64,000 nt of DNA from Styela clava. Its lineage: Eukaryota > Chordata > Ascidiacea > Stolidobranchia > Styelidae. The stretch is from positions 20,860,703 through 20,924,702 of the forward strand of contig NC_135256.1 in NCBI RefSeq assembly GCF_964204865.1, written 5' to 3'. Below the pieces are notes generated by a model. The model searched no databases, was not told the origin of the DNA, and saw only the letters and a list, made by a program, of their open reading frames with translations. The translations under genes were made by a program, and so were the position numbers. Within the stretch, counting starts at the first letter, position 1, and every line of letters starts with the position of its first letter. Of this stretch, positions 59,301-64,000 are shown one piece after another.

Positions 59301-62108
59301 TACACTCTTGATAAAAAAGTATTATAAAAAAATAGTCAAGAACTAGCACTTCATGTAATTAGTATTTATAACATCATGGCGTTTTACCATAGTTACCACT
59401 TTGCCATATCTGTTTAACTTATCCCACCCTTATCCTATGGTGACCGTACATTTGAACCCATGTACATTTGAACCCATGCGTATATCCACGGGTTCAATCT
59501 ATATGCGGGTGCTAAAACCCATGGGTTAGGGTTAGTATGGGTTTAACTATCCGTGAAACAAAAAAAAATCCATAGGTGCAATAGCATACAGGTGCAATTG
59601 TCATGGGTTCAAATGTACGTGGGTTCAAATGTAATGGAACCTTATCCTATTCGTGCCAATTGTCCTATGGCTTGCCCCACTGTTTTAAATCAGGGTGGAT
59701 ATATATATATTGTGTGTGGCAAAACAGTTAAAATAAGCATATGGAGTGAGATTCACGCTATGTTCTAGGTCAGGGGTGGGCAATTACTTTCCCGAGTGGG
59801 CCGGATGCGGAAAATAGACTTGATCACTGGCCCGATGATCAAAACTCAATATGATCAAAAACTTTTATTTGCAAATACCTATATACAACGATTAATGTGA
59901 CTTCATTACAAAGGGGCTGGCAAATTACGGCAGCTGCGCAGCGAAATTTGATAGAAAAAGAAGCTCAACAGCTGTGCCAACGTTAAAATACAGCACAATG
60001 TAACAATTGGGGTCATTATGACGCTAATTGAGAAATAGGTTTTTGAAAGAGAGTAAATGATGCGCATTCCTTTCGTTTACGAATTAAATTACTGTAAGTT
60101 AGGATTTAGAAGACGAGTGATATACTAATATTTGATTGATCTTATTTTGTATTCAAAATCGGAAACGGAAATTTTAATGGCAATAGTCGTCGCGATTACG
60201 CCATTCGTTAAAATTGCCGACTTTTTCACCGGTGATGATTTTTCTGTTGCGCAAAATATTCAGTCCATTACCAGTACAAGTTTAAAAATACCTTGCCATA
60301 TTAATTTAATATATATAATCAATTTAATTAATAAATTTTCCTCACTGAGAGTGTGCAACCCCATTTCCCTAACCTACCCCCTCCCCTTAAGGGGATTTTT
60401 CACTCCCTGATTATCTATTTCGTTCCCTGGTCGTCCATATCGCCCACTTTGAAAATCGATGTAACATGTGTTGGCGCATTCACAAACACACGAAAAAAAA
60501 TGGCAGGCCCAAATGCTGATATACCAGGAGCTAAAATTTTTGAATGGCAAAAATAATTCGGATGGATGGTTTTGTACATTATATTCAGTGCTGATAATAC
60601 GTGCGGAATTACGGTAATTACTTTAACTTAACCGACGATCCGGTATTTAACTGATTTTCAACGGAAATTTAAATTCATAAAAACTATAGTCATAATTTCA
60701 CAAGTGGGCCGGATGAAACACTGCGGTGGGCCAGATCCGGCCCGCGGGCCGTAATTTGCCCACCCCTGTTCTAGGTTATGATAGATGTAATAATTAGGGA
60801 TACAATTGGGATAAGTTGGGCATGGCGTTTTTATGACACCACTGGCATTATGGCCAAGCGATTGTACGTTTGAACATGCATCAAAAAGTCTGACCCAAAA
60901 GTATTGCATCACATGGCTTTATTCATTTCACATTTTCATAATACTTGTTCCACCCATAGATGAGAGTATTTTCAGTAATTGAACTGAGAACACTGATATT
61001 TATACAGAGTATGACATTTTTTTATCCCATGGAAGTAATCAAAACAGTCATGGAAAACACTTTGCGAGAAGCTTTGGAAGAATTCGATAAAAAATATGAG
61101 ATCGGAAGGCTTGGAAAGAAGAAGAAACCTTCTTCAGGAAAGCATTAAAAACAAACTGGATGATTTTACTGAAGATAATAATGTGAGTTTTACAGTAAAA
61201 TAAATGCGACTCTAAAATTTATTTACTGTTATTCAACGCGAGATAGTTTTTTTATCATATAATTGAATTTTGATGTTTTCCACTCCGAGAAACAGACGTT
61301 GTGATGGTATGTTTCATTGGCTGTCGATCATAATAGATAAATTGTATATTCTAGTTGTGTAACAATTCGCTTAAAATGTTGTTTTAGTGCAAAGTGGAAA
61401 AGCTAAAAAGGAAAATATCTTCTATTCTCCTTGAGGAATACAAAAAAAGAATAGAATCGGTGAGTAATTGACTACCATAATACTGTACAACGCTTTATAC
61501 GCTAAAATTATTCTCATACACCCCGTAGAGAAAGGAACATGCTCATGACCATACATACCATTGATTGCTGGTTTCCTCAACGTCCGGTGTTACAAAAATC
61601 TCGGACCAGCATTGTTATACGTTCTGACATAGCATTTATGATCGTTTGTGTATATAGAGTTCCCTAACTTTCTACAATTATATTATTTGATAAATTTCCT
61701 ATTTTTGTTGTGCAGGAAATGAAAAAAGTATACATTAAGGATCTAGAGGATTTTTGCGAGAAAGTCCGCATTCGTCTAGTTAAAAAGGTTGATTGTAATG
61801 TTTTAGCTATGGATTCGGGAATTTGGGGAGTAGATCAGGCCATTGAAGCATTCAGATCAACAATAAAAACACAGCTGGAAAAGGAAGACCAAGCATTTAT
61901 ACGGATGAATGATGATATTTGGTGGTGGCGGTGGTTTTCGAAATTGTATTACTGGTTTTGGCCTCCACATCTAGAAGATATCTTAAAAAATATTGATCAA
62001 TTTAAAATTGATATCACGTCTGAGATTAGCGATGTTGGGAAGCCAGTTGTAAAAAGTGGATGGACTGACGAAGAATCTCATCAGAGTACATCTCCACTTT
62101 GTTCTTAG
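49189..62108 (+). CDS. Second GB1/RHD3 GTPase-like gene with degenerate G motifs, head-to-head with the first
   Basis: Exons: 49189-49379, 51559-51714, 52128-52217, 53650-53745, 55550-55751, 56163-56356, 57074-57133, 57850-58029, 58594-58662, 58970-59224, about 61010-61190, 61388-61459, 61716-62108. The order matches the minus gene. The P-loop is GQLGRVKS (Gly before Lys replaced by Val), G3 is NTPN instead of DTxG, and the RD motif is SD (LVSDW), so GTP hydrolysis is unlikely. The switch-region exon was not found. The frame meets TAA at 58027-58029, three codons before a gtaata donor, and a later exon needs a frameshift, so either a shorter protein ends at 58029 or this too is a pseudogene. 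The 5' exons were not found. Confidence 0.7.
50430..50652 (-). repeat. Repeat family R1, copy B (empty hAT site)
   Basis: In reverse it reads TTGGACACGTAGTGGACATA, then tactggaccaattgcttt, ending ctctcttgtattc. It carries GGACCAAT once, where copy A has the hAT insertion. Confidence 0.85.
51097..51364. mobile_element. Short non-autonomous hAT element
   Basis: Ends CAGGGGTGCACAAC and GTTGTGCACCCCTG, with perfect 8-bp duplications CTTTAACT at 51089-51096 and 51365-51372. 268 bp. Confidence 0.95.
51559..51714 (+). CDS. Plus GTPase-like exon with degenerate G3
   Basis: 156 nt, phase 0: MGIVTLNTPNLFDVNYSTED, then LMSSTLLFNLSGEIN and DFDQLQ. It aligns with the GBP segment after DTEG (LLSSTFVYN...DQL), but DxxG is NTPN. 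Confidence 0.85.
52128..52217 (+). CDS. Plus GTPase-like exon after G3
   Basis: Phase 0, MFIEYAITLKKEVEEKSLRM, at the place of atlastin LFTEYGRLA. The donor aaa|gtatgt is preferred over an earlier GT. Confidence 0.65.
53238..53550 (+). repeat. Interspersed repeat, copy 2
   Basis: Reverse of 11723-12003, with a longer TCTG/TTTG microsatellite at about 53281-53312. Confidence 0.85.
53650..53745 (+). CDS. Plus GTPase-like acidic coiled exon
   Basis: 96 nt, phase 0, VEETRKFLLDTIEEQEDEVE and NIQKIFK before gtaatt. No clear equivalent in the minus gene. Confidence 0.6.
54500..54729. mobile_element. Palindromic (foldback) MITE
   Basis: The left arm begins GGGGCTCCCGAAGTATGCG and continues accaagatggcgga and aacaggttagggttagg. 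The right arm repeats this in reverse (gccatcttggttcgcatac). Flanks acatatattttt and acatatttttat are similar. The same sequence lies inside the hAT element at 39547. Confidence 0.8.
54747..54830. repeat. hAT-like subterminal fragment
   Basis: 'ggagccgcatatggctctttg' resembles hAT ends with GAGCCGC..GGCTCTTTG motifs. No terminus or duplication seen. Confidence 0.3.
55550..55751 (+). CDS. Plus GTPase-like exon, end of G domain
   Basis: Phase 0 in, phase 1 out. ITLLVSDWVNEDEYEYGWEG then SVRCFLMPRI. It aligns with the minus exon at 43037; the Arg of the RD motif is Ser. Confidence 0.87.
56163..56356 (+). CDS. Plus GTPase-like exon after the G domain
   Basis: Phase 1 in. It reads RKVFDMFATDIYNMKN then STGKYWLEYGNTMFTVV, equivalent to the minus exon at 42156 (SGRYWIDMANGFVIAL). 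The 3' limit is uncertain. Confidence 0.7.
57074..57133 (+). CDS. Plus GTPase-like small helical exon
   Basis: 60 nt, phase 0: TSRQEVEKDTLNWIEKQLEK, acceptor ctgtttag, donor gtataa. Confidence 0.5.
57850..58029 (+). CDS. Plus GTPase-like helical exon ending in TAA
   Basis: Phase 0, DFDFFSMHDVDAVITTRIND, then KLSFDKQAEIFNSVM, then KKSKCP and TAA. The equivalent minus exon reads through to a donor. Here a gtaata donor lies two codons after the TAA. Confidence 0.7.
   Translation, partial: DFDFFSMHDVDAVITTRINDIIAGKEILCKLSFDKQAEIFNSVMVEVNKIKNEKKSKCP
58594..58662 (+). CDS. Plus GTPase-like tail exon, 69 nt
   Basis: 23 codons, phase 0, QKQKLLDLTVKEKSHHYGAI, acceptor gttttag, donor gtaagt. It occupies the position of the 72-nt minus exon at 40870. 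Confidence 0.6.
58970..59224 (+). CDS. Plus GTPase-like tail, long coiled-coil exon
   Basis: 255 nt, phase 0: DTLFGTISTENKLEKVSSEH, then KILEKFDKTHEF and WRFKEELKKINDKILEEK. Equivalent to the minus exon at 38898. Confidence 0.72.
59439..59641. mobile_element. Foldback MITE with 9-bp target duplication
   Basis: Ends GGTGACCGTACATTTGAACC and its reverse-like AATGTAATGGAACC. TACATTTGAACCCA occurs twice at the left and, inverted, twice at the right. Flanks are TTATCCTAT at 59430-59438 and 59642-59650, exact. 203 bp. Confidence 0.92.
59771..60768. mobile_element. Non-autonomous hAT element in a plus-gene intron
   Basis: Ends CAGGGGTGGGCAATTAC and GTAATTTGCCCACCCCTG, with perfect 8-bp duplications TTCTAGGT at 59763-59770 and 60769-60776. 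998 bp with 'gggccgga' subterminal repeats. Confidence 0.96.
61010..61190 (+). CDS. Plus GTPase-like tail exon with apparent frameshift
   Basis: One frame reads VIKTVMENTLREALEEFDKK and stops after SSGKH. The next frame continues RRRNLLQESIKNKLDDFTED to a strong aat|gtgagt donor. Both are coiled-coil-like, so a one-base shift within the exon near 61100-61125 is likely. Limits are approximate. Confidence 0.45.
61388..61459 (+). CDS. Plus GTPase-like tail, 72-nt exon
   Basis: 24 codons, phase 0, CKVEKLKRKISSILLEEYKK, acceptor ttgttttag, donor gtgagt. Confidence 0.68.
61716..62108 (+). CDS. Plus GTPase-like terminal exon with aromatic cluster
   Basis: Phase 0 after tgtgcag, ending TAG. It reads EMKKVYIKDLEDFCEKVRIR, later QAIEAFRSTIKTQLEK, then WWWRWFSKLYYWFW and PPHLEDILKN. 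The aromatic stretch could sit at a membrane surface in place of the atlastin transmembrane hairpin. Confidence 0.75.
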   Translation, partial: EMKKVYIKDLEDFCEKVRIRLVKKVDCNVLAMDSGIWGVDQAIEAFRSTIKTQLEKEDQAFIRMNDDIWWWRWFSKLYYWFWPPHLEDILKNIDQFKIDITSEISDVGKPVVKSGWTDEESHQSTSPLCS

Positions 62109-63662
62109 AATTAAAAACTACACTTATACTTTTGCAAAAAGCAAGACTCCGTCATAATGTTAGGCCGACTAGCGTTCTATCTGCACCTTTTATATCAGAG
62201 CTATTGGCATATTACTGTTGAACGAATTCGCTTGCTGAGTGTGTAAATATGACAACGGAAGAAGACATTTTCTTTTATCTTATATGCGGTAAGTATATGT
62301 ATTTCTTCAAAAGTCCTCGCTTCTATTAGTTCCCGTAAGTCAATGTAGTCTTATGTAAATATGTTTGTTCCATCAGTCTAGGTTTTAGTTGATACTGTGT
62401 ACTTGTTTAAATTGGTGTGCATATGTATTCTTATGATAATGATCACAGAGTACAATAATTCCTGTAAAGACTCCACAATTACTTTTATTGATTCTTACCA
62501 GCATTCAGAGCACAACTTGTGTAATTTTCCGAACTTCAAAGTAATAAAAATTAATCATAAAACTAATTATACTGTATAATATTACTAGCCATTGAAAGTG
62601 AATAAAACCGACTGCAGCGATGTTAGGTCCAGCTTTTTGAAAAATGTTTTTACGCGAATATATGTATAAGTGTTCATTTAATCTGTTACTTTCAACACAA
62701 AGTTGCCTGCTTGCAACGCAAGGGCTTAACTGTTCATTAAGGTTAAAGTCATTTCCTATTTTTTCGCAATTTGATATAACTGCTTCAGAAAATTCCATTA
62801 CTCTCGAATGACTGTAAACTTAGAGCATTTTTGTCACAGTTTAATTGGAACGGCGGTCGTCACGAGGACGACCAGAACACTAAATGCAAACATTAAGCTA
62901 TCTTAAATACACACCTCGATGAACACCTGCTTTTTCCCAAGATTTATCAAACTTCAGAAACAACAAGAAACTCACCTTAACTAATTTACCTGGTATAAAC
63001 AAAGAACAAGGGACAAAAAATCATTTTGTGACGATGTCGTTCTGATGCCACTCGACGGAAGCGGGCAGATTTTAGCCGCTTTTTTACTTATAAGTTTAAT
63101 GTAATGCGAGGTTTGGGAGTGGTGCAGTATTTATTAGCTTTCAGAATTCATATTCGGGGCTAAAAAGCGCGTCTTCTGGTTTCACTTATTGCATTTTACA
63201 AGTAAGCACAATGGAAGAAAATTATCGATAAGCAATATTTTATGACGTTTTCATCTAACACATGAGACATTGTTCGCAGATGATGCGTATCGTTTCTTTT
63301 CTATCCGGGATACTTTTTCTGAAAAAAAAAAGTTTTTAAAAATTCTATTCCGATGATTGGCAAATGTAGAATACGCATTGATTATTTAGTGGAAACATAT
63401 AGTTTGCCATGTGACTAGCGTATCAAGGATCTCGATGTTATGTCATACCATCCCACACAAAGTGAATATATTACTAAGCACAATGAAACCAGGCAAGCGT
63501 TGTGGATTCTAACATTGATCGGCATTCAAAATATATATCAGGCTTAACTTTAAATGTTCGTGAAAGGTAAATATATATTCTTTTTGTTGTATCCAATAGT
63601 ACCACTCATAAGCGAATGAGTAGAATGTCAAAATCAATCGATAAATATTCGAGTTGCTAACT
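62109..63662. other. Intergenic between the plus GTPase-like gene and the secreted-protein gene
   Basis: No coding exon recognised. AATAAA motifs near 62600 may end the upstream transcript. The 5' flank of the next gene lies here. Confidence 0.45.
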
Positions 63663-64000
63663 ATGAGTTTTTCCGTCATCATTTTACTTTTGACTTTCTT
63701 GGAGATTTCTTGGGCTACAGACGATCCCCAAAGTGAAGTCGGAAAGTTTGATCGTTCTGACCTGAGTAACTTTTTGCCGCATGGAAATATTTCGCAAAAC
63801 ACAGTTGATCGTTTGAAAGAAAAGCTTGGGATACTGACTACTGATTGGAACATTGGCGAGATAGGAAGAAGTATAAGTTTGCAACCATGTATTAGATATG
63901 ATACTTGCAAAAGCAGATGCTTGGATTATCCAGAAAGAACTGATACCATTGCGGAAACTGAGCAATTCAATTGTTATTGTGATCCCGATTGTATGGTTTT
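63663..64000 (+). CDS. Secreted Cys-rich protein, somatomedin-B-like start (cut by window end)
   Basis: ATG at 63663 opens a frame that runs off the window after 112 codons. Residues 1-18 (MSFSVIILLLTFLEISWA) are a clear signal peptide. After about 65 residues comes QPCIRYDTCKSRCLDYPE, then FNCYCDPDCMV. The spacing CxxxRC...CxCDxxC resembles somatomedin-B-like modules found at the N-terminus of some invertebrate adhesion-type receptors and matrix proteins. The part that would confirm it (DCC) lies beyond the window. Confidence 0.72.
   Translation, partial: MSFSVIILLLTFLEISWATDDPQSEVGKFDRSDLSNFLPHGNISQNTVDRLKEKLGILTTDWNIGEIGRSISLQPCIRYDTCKSRCLDYPERTDTIAETEQFNCYCDPDCMV

Noticed and set aside
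54500..59641. TTAGGG-like words (gttagggttagg at 54558, gggttagggttag at 59523) as interstitial telomere repeats
   Set aside because: Each is only about two units long and lies at the centre of a foldback element, so it is part of the element.
60132..60410. A 92-codon plus-strand open frame
   Set aside because: It lies wholly inside the hAT element at 59771-60768 and shows no transposase motif.

Overview
The window is eukaryotic nuclear DNA from an animal. Genes are split by many small GT-AG introns, the sequence is AT-rich by eye, and the proteins are metazoan: thrombospondin type 1 repeats, GB1/RHD3 (atlastin/GBP) GTPases and a somatomedin-B-like secreted protein. The mobile elements are a Ty3/gypsy retrotransposon, a TTF/DUF4371 hAT transposon and many non-autonomous hAT elements. 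An invertebrate deuterostome, possibly an ascidian tunicate, is my best guess; this is inference.

Layout. (1) About 341-8957, plus strand: the 3' part of a gene for a secreted multi-TSR protein, 11 exons with consistent splice phases, six TSRs, an acidic Tyr/Ser-rich linker and a Cys-rich tail; a hAT element sits in its last intron. (2) 9.5-25 kb: a repeat-rich block. A composite repeat with an internal ACAAGTGTGAGACAAGC-like minisatellite lies in reverse orientation at 9.6-10.9 kb and forward at 21.1-25 kb. Between them is a decayed Ty3/gypsy element (about 12702-21042) that carries a nested repeat, which in turn carries a nested hAT element. (3) 27383-45689, minus strand: a GB1/RHD3 GTPase gene with a coiled-coil tail, broken by two in-frame TAA codons and frame disagreements, and packed with hAT elements (one locus nested three deep). 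(4) 45690-48731: a hAT transposon whose transposase is one frame interrupted by two TAG codons. (5) 49189-62108, plus strand: a second GB1/RHD3 gene, head-to-head with the first, whose GTP-binding motifs are degenerate. (6) 63663 to the window end: the start of a secreted Cys-rich protein.

The two GTPase-like genes share domain order, and several of their tail exons are exactly 72 nt, phase 0. Together they look like an inverted, decaying paralogue pair separated by a transposon. Almost every other repeat is a hAT-type element, and most have 8-bp target duplications that can be read directly. The main unexplained signal is a group of 15-bp palindromes, TGTCACGGAGTGACA, at five sites within 1.72 kb inside a minus-gene intron (34946-36666).
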